Shown one piece after another: positions 30,062-42,000 of a stretch of 64,000 nt of DNA (the first letter of the stretch is position 1; each line of letters opens with the position of its first letter). A program made the translations under genes and the position numbers. The notes under the pieces were generated by a model. It had not been told where the DNA came from and made no database searches. It was given only the letters and a program-made list of their open reading frames with translations. The DNA lies in contig JAYGXS010000003.1 of assembly GCA_036362985.1 (NCBI GenBank), forward strand, positions 48,562,846-48,626,845, written 5' to 3'. This stretch comes from Ligula intestinalis. Lineage: Eukaryota; Platyhelminthes; Cestoda; Diphyllobothriidea; Diphyllobothriidae.

Positions 30062-33000
30062 GTTCGTCTAACCACTTATGTTATTTTCTATAAGGCATGT
30101 TTGTTTATTTTATGGTGCTCCGTATTTGGTGTTAAACCACCGTCCACGTTCTTCAATTTGTCTTCCTTTTTTCCTAACCTTGCAGAGGGGCATCTACGTT
30201 TCTAAGCTGGTTGGTGAGGGGAACTTGATTGGCGGCTTCGATAACGTGAACTGTGTTTTCGACTTCCTTCAGAACTCAGTAGCGCGTGGTCGTATGTTTA
30301 TTCTTATGGCCTCCATTTTCTTCAGAAGAGTAGATACTTGAGCATGGAAACTTTTATATTTGGCAGTTACTCATTTAAAAACAGATAAGACATTTCGTAC
30401 TATGAGAAAGTTTGAAGTTAACCTGTAACCATTTTTGCAAATACTTAGAAGAGCACCGCACCACATCATAAATAAGTGAACAAAACACAGTTTTGAATTT
30501 TGCGTAGGTAAAGTCTGATGTCGTGGAATCCGTAGATAAAAGTCCATAAAAATACATTTGACCCTAACGCCAGAAGACTATGCGTAGGTAAATTCCTCTG
30601 CATTGTCTTGTCGCACGATGAAGCGTTCTATACCTTTTACCACTTACTTTTTCGGCGCATTTTAGCTAATCGACAATTCCTCGGTCGGCGGTCTTCTCCT
30701 ACTGGACCGTACGAGTGGATAAACTACAAACAGGTATTTTCAATGTCCACACTCGTATTGTCGTCTGTCTCATTTCATGTAGATTTAAGTTGATCAAGAT
30801 TTTATTCCATTTGACTTTTTAACTTGCCCTATACTATAAAGTGCCGCTGTAATTTAAGGTAATTATTTTGCTCCCCGAAACTGTGATGTACGTTTGGATA
30901 CATACATACATACATGACAGTTCCCCCGTCGATTTCGACAATGGGCACCACGCACTCCAACAAGCCGCAGCAAATGCTGAAGCAAGCCACAACAGACACT
31001 GAGGCGAGCTGGGCAAGCAACACGAAAGCGACAGCAAGTGAGAGCAACGTAGAGAACTGGCACGAGAGAAGACAGGAGTTTAGGCAGACTCGCGCAGTAT
31101 CTACCAACGCGCTCGCCACTCCCACCTCCGTATCCGGTTTAAAGACAAAGTCAATAAGACCGGGGATGAGGGAGGGTGTAGGTGGCTGGCGCGGTAATCA
31201 CTTAGCACGTGCACACTTGACACAGCCATCTCGCTAGGTATGCTCCCGTGTGCGCGGGAGCGCCATAAAGGCCACATTAAGAGGGAGCTATTGCAGCCTG
31301 ACTCTCAGTCCTCCCTCTCCTCCCACACGCACACACAAACACTCGCGTACAGGAGGAGCAGCAACATAGGGGGCCCGAGTTTTCCCGTCAGTTGGCAGAC
31401 CCTCCAAGCCACGGCTTTTAGCGCACCGTAATAGATTCAGACGCATTCAGATTTATTATAGTGAGGGGAAAAGGCGCCGAGATTGACCTCACTCTCTCCC
31501 CCACCGCCTGGTGACTGCCTAGCTTTTTGGGAACCCGCAGTGGGGCCTGAAACCCAGTGGGAGCGCGAGCGCAGTCACCAACAGGGAATCAGAAGTGAGA
31601 GAAAGTGCCAGCGCGTTCCAGACCGCAGGGACCGTGGTTGGCTGAAGACTGGCCTTACATGTGCATGCAGACCATTGGATCTCAGAAGAGGGAGAGCAGC
31701 CCTGCATGAAGCCTGGGCCAACACCCTCCTGAGAGGCGTAACCAGTCAGTCAACGACTGAAAGGCACTACCCATGCTCCGTTGTCGGTTGGCGTCCGTGG
31801 GCGGGGCTGAAAGGAGAGCAAGAAACAACTGGTGATTTTTGAAATTGTGGACGTGCAGAAGAAGAAGCGGAAGAGGAAGAAGGAGGGGAATAGACTGAGC
31901 AGAAGAGTAGAAAAAGGTATAGGAAGAAGAAGAGAGTGAAAGAGAGAGATAGGGAGAGAAGGGAAGGGTGGAACGCAGACAGACCAAGAGAGAGGGGAGG
32001 AAATTAAGTATGAAAGAACAATGAGAGTAGAAGCGCGGCTTATTTTGCAGCAGAGAATCTTCAGTAACTACTGAGGCTGACGTTTGTGCTTAAGACAGAA
32101 CTGTAGGTACCGCTATTATGAGTGTGAGTGCGGTAATGGAGCGAGTAATATAACGCCAGTATGGTAGAAGTGCGGCAAAGAGAAGCAATTGAATAAAGTC
32201 AGTAAGTCTAGTGTTAATTGGACTGATGCGGCCGACGTAGAGAAGTGTGAATTTGCTGATCTTTTCAGTGCGCATGCACTCTAAGGGCGCTTCAGCACGA
32301 TTCAGTCCAAGTGGCGTTACCCCTGAACGAGGGTACCATGAGTCACTATGTTTAGCCGCCCTCCTTCCTTATCTCATAAACCCATGGCGCGAGCTAGCGA
32401 TGCAGCTGCATAAAATCGATTATCTGATTTTTACATGCCGTCGTATGAGAGGCGAGCCGTCGGGGACGTCCAACAGCGTGCTTATTCGCCTGGGATTTGA
32501 TAACAAGCGGCTGCACACAACGCGCGTATGCCAATGCTAAGTTGACGGCGCAGTTGAGTACAGAAAGATGGACAGTACTTCAGGAAAGGACATGGTACCC
32601 AATACGGTTTTTGCCAAGAGTCGGACACTAATTTGGGTGACGACATGCACGTCCTGAAAGAAGTGATACTGCCACTAAATCAGGCTTATTTATTATAGAC
32701 CGGAGCTATTATGGGGTAGTAAAAGGCAAGACAGAATTCGAAAAATTCAGCAAGAACGGCCTCCACTTACCTGGGGGAGGAAGCCCTCACCTGGGTTCCC
32801 GAAAAACTTGACGACGCAATCGTGAAGCGAGGCGACTAGTGAGTGGGGCTGAGGCTGGTGGTGGGGGTATGTGAGGTGCGGGGTATGCCGACATCACGGT
32901 CGGTGCCGCTGTCGTGAAAGCGCATGTGACCTAGTAGGCCCATGCGATGAACGAATGATCGGGGGCAGTGAAGGCGGTGGTCTCGTCTGTGTGTTGGTGC

Positions 33001-36000
33001 TCCAGGCACTAGTTCACCAGTCTCCGTGCGATGGATTCGCAAGTGACCGACTAGACCGATGCGTGAGGTCAATGTGCGATTGCAGTGTGGGCATATCAGG
33101 CCCTCAGTACTGGTGGTGGGTTCAGGTGTGGGCATGCGAGTTGTGGCGGGCGGTGATGTGTCGGAAGGGGTGGAGGAAATTGCGGGTGGGTTGGAGTCGG
33201 TGGATGAGGGCAACGAGGCATCTCTCGCGTCGGTGATTGCCGTCGAGGTGGAGGGCAGAGAAGGGTCTGGTGGAGTGTTTGGTGCAGTAGACGTGGATGC
33301 TGTCGGAGGAGGGTTGCACGGCTTCCGGAGGTGACCGACCAAGCCAATACGTGCACGGAAGGTTCGTTGACAACGCGGACACGTTGGAAGGGCTTGGGTG
33401 GTGGCAGCGTGCGTCCGTGGATTGTGAGACTTGCGTGCCGTCCGTTTTGCCTTGGCGGCGGCGATCCGACTAGCTTCGTAGATTGCGGCGCCTGTTTTTG
33501 CCGCTCTTCGCCACACAGATCGGTCCTGTGCTAGCGCCTCTCAGTTCGTCGTGTTGATTTGGAGACGCTTCAGGGAGTTCTTCAGGGTATCCTTGTAACG
33601 TCTCTTCTGTCCTCCTTTGCGACGAGTGCCTACGGCGACATCGCCATAGAACAGTCGCTTTGGTAGTCGTTCGTCGTTCATACGTACCACGTGACCGCTC
33701 CAGCGCAGCTGTATCTACCTGAACATGGCCTGGATGCTGAGAACTCCCGTTCTCTCCAGCATTTCGGTGTCCGGAATCCTCTCCTGCCACTTCACCTTCA
33801 ATATGCGGCGTAGGCAGCTGATATGAAAGTAGTTCAGTTTCCGCGACTGGCTGGCATAGACAGTCCAAGTCTCCGCTCCGTACAAGAGTGTTGACAGCAG
33901 AACAGCCTTGTACATCTTCAATTTGGTTGACAATTGAAGACCATGACGATTCTATACGGAGGCTTGGAGCCGACCGGAAGCTTGGCTGGCTTTTGAGATT
34001 CTGCGGGCTACCTCGTCGTCTATTTTAGTATTGCGGGAAAGCGTACTGCCGAGGTAAGTGAAGTTGTCCACGTTCTGCAGTTCGGCTCCGTTGACGTTGA
34101 TGTTTGCGGGGTTTAGGTCAACACCTGGCGGCGGTTGATGCATAACCACCGTCTTGTCCGTGTTGATGGTGAGGTCAAAGTTGGCGCAACCTGCTGCAAA
34201 GAGGTCCATGCTCCTTTGCATGTCCGCTTCGGTGGTGGTGTTGAGAGCGCAGTCCGCAAACAGCAGATCATGGACTGTGGTTGTGGAGACGCGCGCGGGG
34301 GCCTGCATCCGACGAATTTTGAAGAGGTTTCCGTCCGTTCTGTAGTTGATGGGGATTCCGGGACGCTCGTCACGGTAGGCGTCCATCAGCATGGCAGAGA
34401 ACATGAGACTGAAGAGGGTGGGTGCGAGAACACAGCCCTGCTTCACTCCATTGGTCACTGCGAAGGCTTCAGACAGCGTTCCGTAGTCCGTGACGTGCGC
34501 TATCATCCCATCATGGAGTTGTCGAACCATGTGGGTGAAGTGTTCCGGACAGCCAAACTTCTGCATAATTTTCGAAAGTCTGGGCCGGTTCACCGTGTCG
34601 AAGGCTTTTGTCAGATCTACGAACGTAGTGTAGAGGTGGGTCCGCATCTCTTGACATTTCTCCTGCAGCTGACGCGCGGCAAATATCATGTCAGTGGTGC
34701 CGCGGTGACGTCGAAAATCACATTGAATTTCAGGCAGAAGCCTTTGTTCCAGGTGGCTATTCAGACGATTGAGGAGAATGCGTGCGAAGATTTTAACTGC
34801 AATATTCAACAGCGAGATTCCGCGATGGTTGTCGCAGACTTGACAATTCTCCTTTCGCTTGTAAAGGTGGACAATTGTGGCGTCTTTGAAATCCTGAGGA
34901 ACTTGTCCCTGTCGCCACATCTCTTGGAACAGGGTGGTGAGGTGAATTATGAGTTGGTGACCACCATATTTATAGATCTCTGCCGGGATCCCGTCGGACC
35001 CGGGTGACTTCCCGCTGAACAGCTGCTGCACAGCCTTGATGGTCTCCTCAGGGGTGGGTGGGAGGTCGAGGTCAGCATTAATTTCCACTTGCGGTAACCG
35101 CTCAATGGCAGCCTCAGAGGTGGTAGAGGGCCGGTTGAGTACACTTTGGAAGCGCTCGGCCCAGTGGCTCAGAAGTTGGGTCTCCTCAGTGATGAGGGTG
35201 GTACCGTCCGCGCTGAGAAGTGGGGCTGTGCCTCTCACTACGGGGCCGTAGACTGCTTTGAGCGCAGCGAAGAAGTTCTTCCATTCATTGCGATCCGCAT
35301 AGCCTTGGATTTCCTCAGCCTTACGAGCCAGCCAAGCGTCCTGCATTTCCTGCAGCCGCTGCTGTACAAGACGGCGACTTTGGTAGTAGGCTGCTTTCGT
35401 GGCGTCAGTAGGGCGAACGACATATTCGTCGCGGAGGCGATTCTTCTCAGAGATGAGAGTACTGATGGCTGCATCGTTTTCGTCGAACCAGTCTTGGTGT
35501 GGGCGGGACGCGGGCCCAAGTATGCGTTTGGCAGTGGATTGAACAAGGTCCCGTAGTTGACACCATCGAGTGTCCACGGAGGTGTTCTCTTCTGCGATTG
35601 GGAGGTTATCGAGCAGGTGAGTCAACTCGTTGCTGAAACGCAAACGGTCGGCAGACAAGTTTAACAGATCAGTATTCAACTTAGCTGGGGTCGCTTACCT
35701 TGAGGTCTCCTGCGTGGTTGGAGACGGATCCGCATCTTGGAGATGATGAGACGATGATCGGTATCACCGTCGGCACCCGGCATTGCCTTTGTGACCAGCA
35801 CGTCCTGCTGGTCGCGTCGCCGCATGAGGACATGTTCCAGAAGATGCCACTGACGAGACCTGGGGTGCATCCAGGTCGCCTTGTGCTGCAGCGGTTAGCT
35901 GAAGTAGGAGTTGGTCAGTATGAAACGGTGCACCGCGCAGGTGCGAAGGAGGAGTAGGCCATTGTCGTTGAATCCTCGGAGGCCGTGGGGTCCGAGTACT

Positions 36001-39000
36001 CCTCTCCAGGTGGCGTGGTCTGTGCCGACGCGGGCATTGAAGTCACCAAGGACTATCAACTTGTCCGCCTTCGGCACAGAGGCCAGGAGGGCGTGCAGAT
36101 CCTCGTAGAACTTTTTCTTTGTCTCCTCAGAGCTGGTCATCGGAGGAGCGTAGACACTAACGATGGTGGCGAATTTGCCACCCCAGAGAGGCAGGCGGAG
36201 ACTCATCAGACGTTCGTTGATACCCTGCGGCGTACAGGGTAACCGTCCCACGATGTTCTTCCGGATGGCAAAGGCGACACCGGCCTCGCGTCGCACTGCC
36301 GTAGGACGGCCCACATAGAAGAAGGTGTAGCCGGCGCCCGCCTCTTCTATGGAACCTTTGCCGGAGAAGCGGGTTTCACTGAGTGCGGCGATGTCCACCT
36401 AGAAGCGCGCCAGTTCCCGGGCGATGAGCGCTGTTCTTCGATCCGATCGAATGCTCCTCGGGTTATCTAAAAGGGAACGAACATTCCAAGCGCCGAAGAT
36501 GATAGGACTTACCTGAGCTCCCTGAGCTATCGTCCTGTGAGCTCTGGGAGCTGTCCTGCGGGAAGGAAACGGGTTAGAGGGAGGGTGGGGAAGAGAGAAT
36601 TTTTGATTTGCGTTTGTTGTGTTTCGACCGCGTGTTTGCAATCGGTCAGCCACGGTCAACTGGCAGATGTCGTGACCCAGCGTGTTTGGTACCACCTTTT
36701 CTAGGCCCATCAACCCTCTCGCGAGGGGCAGCAGCGCTGCTCCACAAAGGGACTGCCGGTCACTCACAACTGCTGCCGAACTGCACTATGGGCCACGAGT
36801 GTTTTGGTGCCGAACGGCCCCTTGGCTGTGAGCCTGCCTACAGCTTTGCTGTCGCGCGGCTGAGGACTTTTAGGGGGGGAGCATTTGGGAAGTAAAGGGT
36901 GGGAGCAGCAGTAATTATCCTAGTAGCGGTGAAAGGGACTGTGTCTCACGTAAAGTTGATACGCGTTCTAGTGCTACGGCATCTGACTGTGGGTGGAATT
37001 GCTGCTACGATTAGGCGTTATTGATGCTACTGAGGAGGCAAACTCTGCGAGGACTAAGAGTGCTAGTCATGGCGGTGGGACGACTATTTGAGTAGGCATC
37101 GCTACGATGGAATAAGGTCACTGTAACAGTATGGTAATGGTCGTAGAGACAACATCAGAAATATCAGGCAGAGAAACAGATAATAAATGTCAAACGGAAA
37201 AATAATACGATAAAATAGATGTTAAATCAGGCATACATACGCATAAAGAACAATGGATGCAATGATAAGACTAGCGGATATCGAGTAGATTACGCAGATA
37301 AGGCAACGTTACGGGAGTACTGAAATGCTGAAGCTAGTGAGGTAAGCAATGATCGCAGCAGTGGTAATAATGATAAAAGCAACTGGAGATAGCAAGTGTA
37401 GCAACAGTGTAAAAAAAAGGAAAGTGAACAGTAAAGTACAAACAGACAATGGTACCGTATACAATAAGTAGCGTCCTTTCACCAACTACGTCTACTGGGA
37501 TGCTTACCGCTGCAACCCGGGGACATACCAGGCGTGGGGACACACACACCGGAGACCCTCACTTGGTTTGGCCCGCTGATCGAGGCGGGGGGTGGCCGCC
37601 AGGCAAAGCCTAGCTACGGGAGCCACAAGTGAGAGCTGGATGCCAGCCAAGGACGCTAGGCGTAGCCACCACCTACGCGAGAAAGATGATGTGATCTGCC
37701 ACGACCTTCGCGTTCAAGCCCCAGCTGAACACCCCATACCCCCCACATACATACATACATACTAACGCCCTGGTTTGAACCAGGGACGCTTTCCTTGAGA
37801 ATTATGTTCTGTGCACTTCATAGTCCCGCGGAACAAATTGATATACTCGGCCTTTAGTTACCACTGCTTTATCTTCATAATTCATCAGTTAGTATAAAAT
37901 TATGCTATTTTCTCATTTTGTATTCCCTAATGTTGGTTTTTTGGCTTCTTAACTCCCGCCAATTTAAATACTCCTGTTACTCTCCTGAAGGCATATGAGA
38001 CCGTTCTTCTTTGTGGCTCCGGATTACTGCACTTACAATCAGTAGCTTCAGTTGCTTCAAAATGTATCGGTCTTTACGCGACAAACTGTCCAGAGGTGAG
38101 TGTTTGTATAATATTTGGCCATTGTAGTCGATTATCCATTCTTTTGTGCATAATACACGCTCGAACTGGTTTTCAGTCCGGGCTAATCTACTCGTACTAG
38201 CATCCTGAAGACGTACTTTAACTATATTATAAACGGCTTGATTTACCTGGTTCATCCTCCGGCTAGTCCACCACAGATTCCTCCGGCAAACAAATACAGC
38301 CGGTTAAGGATTATCAAAACTCTTAATGAACGAGCACTATTTTCTCCCTGAAGTTTTCATCCAGGCGCACTATTCATTTTTCTACTGGTAGCTCAAGATT
38401 GCAGATTTGTTCTTCTAGTTGCCTCTATAGCCTCATTTATGGTGTGGCCTCACCCTAACTATATAATATTTTAATATATGGACGTTTATATGAGGGATGG
38501 ATGGCCTATAAGTCAAGTGAGACAAACGTTTAAGTATGGAATTTAACTGCCACTACAATCCTATAAAAAGTAGCCCAAAACAAAACTCAGAAATCGGACT
38601 CCCCCAGGTTCTTGTGTTGGCATTTTTTTAAATGCTTACATATCCTACATATTCAAGATTTTTCTCGTTGAGCAATTCATCATATTTTCTTATTTCAGTG
38701 GTTAATGTTGGAGTTAGGCTGTTGGGCCCATGGTCTTGTGGCTGTTCCTCTTTATGACACCCTCGGAAGTGACGCCATAGAACACATCTGCAACGAAAGT
38801 GAGCAAAGTTTTTACATATTCCTCGTGTCTGTTCTAATCCGCATTTTGTTGACTGAGTTTTTTTTGCTGGTATCACGTAAGCATGCTAAGATTTAAGTGT
38901 TAGTCTCGCTAACGACGGATAACCCGTCGTTTTGAGCACTGACCTCACGAAAAAACTGCTAGCCGGTGTACCTCCCTTAATCTCCAATGTGTTCTTCTAC

Positions 39001-42000
39001 TTTTCTTTTTAGCTGAGCTTTCTGTAGTTATGTGCGACAGTCCAACAAGGGCCCGCTGTCTCATTTCCAACAGATCTAGTCTGCCACATCTTCGGACGAT
39101 CATCATTATTTCTCCCGATGGGGAGCTGGACAACCTGCGAGCGGAGGCGGAAGGCCAAATTGAAGTTCTCCTCTTTCAGGACCTTTTGGTACGTAAGCCG
39201 GGATTAACTCCTCTGTGAAAAATTCTTCTACTCTGGTCTTGTCGGCTTTATGTCAGCCTACAATTGTTTAGGCGCCCGGCGCGCTGAGTGCTTTTGACGT
39301 TGGGAATGCGTTCCCACTTTACCCTGAGGACTGAAATACATAGCATAAAAGTACCTGTGAAATTGTTGCCCCTAATTTCAAACACGGATACAATCTTTTA
39401 ACTTGGACTATGCCCAGCAACGTAGGGAATAAAGTTGAATGACTGTGTCTTTATTCATTACCCAGGGATCAAATAACTTTCTTCACTAAAAGTTTTTTTG
39501 TCGATGTCGCCGCCCATAAGATATGACTCATTAACACCCAGTGTTCGATAAGTTAAATGCAAAGTTTAAATGCTTATAAAAAGGTGCCCAATTAAATGCC
39601 GTTTTTATTTGGTATGTTTTAGAGTCTGGGTGCGGAAAATCCAAAAGAACCAGCTGTAAGTTTATCTGAGCTTGATGATCACGTACACAAAATTTATCTT
39701 CCCCTTCCTTCTATTTTTTACTAACTATGTCAATATCGCAATAACGGCTGTAGTCACAAAGTACCCGGGGGTGTCGCCACACCTGGCTCGGATCCCACAG
39801 AGAAAGAGCGTCACAGAGGTGTCACATTAAGGTGAAAGTCAGTCAATATGCGTAATGCCGTAACTAAAACCCGACTATTACCGGTGCTTTATCTGTGTTT
39901 TGTGTGCATTACTTGTTACGGAGGCGGGATCCTCCATGCACTCACGGCAGTCGTCGAAAAGGACAGACCAACTGCGTCATGCCCACCGTCCAGGCTCCCC
40001 CGGCGCGTCACGCCCACATGCATGCCGCCCGCGCCGTGTGTCGAGTAAACCAGACGACCACCCACATAGCGGGGTGCAGTTGTCCTAGTCGAGATGAGTG
40101 TAGAATGTCTACATGCAGCCTATACGCTAGGAATGTTCTGGAAAGACCGGAGCCATATAAATATGCCGGGGTGGACAAGCTAAAGGACAACTCCGACGAC
40201 TCAGCATACCACGCACGCCACAGGGTCTTTGTGTACAGTAGAATACAGCCATTGCCTATTAGAACCGCTCTCTTGCGTTCTTCTGCCTACTAGTCGGGTC
40301 GGAAATACTGGGCTAGAACATACTTGACGACGCCTTGTCGTTACCGCTCGTCCTACAATGTTGAGAGTTTGGTTGTGGATGCTGCGTTCGGCGGTCCGGA
40401 ACGCACGTCTGACAAAAAATGCCATATCGAAGGTACTTTCACGCCACCGCTAGCTGCTTGTCTCCCATTAGGTTGAAGTCATCTGATGCTAGATGCTTCC
40501 TTACGGCACTCAAATACCTGACCCTCTTCATCCCTGCTTCCTGAATGCGTGCATATTCCGTCGCACACGAACACACTTTAAACCAATAAACAGCTTTTTT
40601 CCAGGTGCCTGATTCTGCATCTTCGAAGGAAGCGTTTTCTGGGCTGCCTATCTCAAAACCGCATCGGTTCGGAAGTTGCGCTACTCCTGTTTACCTAAGT
40701 TTTCGCCCTTGGGAAGGGTGACTGAGTGAGATTATGGATATCATCGGCCGCAACGACTATGACTTGCGCGTGAGTGAGTCAGACTTACACAGCGTCTGTT
40801 GCACCCACCAGGCAAGAGCATGTCAGGGCGACCGGAGGTGAACTTGAACTCGCAATGACTAACAAAGTTTAACAGTCCGCCTATATGTACACACGGCACC
40901 CAAAATCTTCACTTTAGGCGAGCTACTGGGCTGTATGCGCTAGAGTTTTGGCACAATACTGAGTAGGTTACTTTCTAAGACTGTCACCGTTGCACTTTCT
41001 GTCGTTAGTCTTCTTGCCTTTGTGGATGCCTTTCGAAAAAAGAGTTTCGCAGAGGCATTCGCCAGACTTGTTTTCAAAAGGTTGTATAGGCAACAGTAAG
41101 CAATCGAAATGCCCGAATCTTAGTTCAACTGCAATTTCTGCATGACAGCTTTTGAGAGTCCCATATCTCGTGACAATTTTAACTACAATCTCGGTTTTGA
41201 ACGACGAGACCAGTTCTCCTAAAGGTTATGTGACCTTTTTCATTTCCAATGCCTCTGTGGAGATTTTGCAAATGGTCTGCTTCAACCGCTCCTTCCTACG
41301 CATGCTGATTAAATCTGTCATGGCGTTTTCGCGTTTTGGAACCGAAATTCCCACCACACGAAGCAGCCGCCGCAGGAGACACAAGTTTCCGCTGATTCTA
41401 ACCAATCAGACATCGGCACGAAGTCTGAGACATCGTTAGCCTACGTACCAGCGACAGAAGCAAGGAAGACTGCTAAGGTCACCTTTGACTTATTTGCCGT
41501 CATCCGCCAGTTGTGCCCTAACCGCAGCAGCGGTCATATACGCAATTGGGGATTGAGTCTGCCTTATCATTGGCTTCAGCACATTGCGACGCGAAAGAGT
41601 AGTAAAGTGGAATTGTTGCAGATTTTCAAAAAGCAAATCCTCTGGTCTATTTTGCCATGACCAGTTAGCCTCTTGGTCGTGATGTTTAAGTTCTGTGTAA
41701 TCTACTGACATATGTCTCAGCATATCTGTATGCATTCCTGCATCCTTTTAAATTGTTAGCGGTGAAAGGCTCGATAGGGCACCGCGTATATTTCCAGCCG
41801 CCACCGTCGTGATATTAGCATCACCTGGACAATCAGGGTCGAGAGAGGAGAGGAATTAGAGGCACAACCCGTGTGTCATCTAGATTTTAGCCCACGTGGA
41901 GAAGTTAGATGCCATTCCAGCGACCAGAAAAGACTTGAAGGTTTCAGGGAAGCGATGATTTCGAGGGCTTGGACACACACCCCGGTCGGTTGAACTCACT

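Larger units (their letters stand above)
30895..37763 (-). mobile_element. RTE-like LINE with C-terminal zinc fingers, inserted in ACSL intron 3
   Basis: Coding parts lie at 32836-36767 on the minus strand. A long 5' non-coding part (36768-37740) and 3' part (30914-32835) bring it to about 6.9 kb. CATA/TGTATG microsatellite tracts mark both edges (30896-30914 and 37745-37763). A (TGTATG)n-type tail at the 3' end is common for RTE-like LINEs. The one at the 5' edge may belong to another copy. Exact target duplications could not be identified. Confidence 0.75.

Noticed and set aside
30914..31237. 107-codon plus-strand open frame ([20 protein letters not shown]...)
   Set aside because: Antisense to the 3' end of the minus-strand LINE and overlapping a dispersed repeat; no protein family match.
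32836..33516. Host C2H2 zinc-finger gene
   Set aside because: The frame continues from the LINE RT C-terminus through a single stop codon, and the region lies inside the LINE boundaries.
34135..35007. 290-codon plus-strand open frame inside the LINE
   Set aside because: Antisense shadow of the reverse transcriptase frame at 33952-35679.
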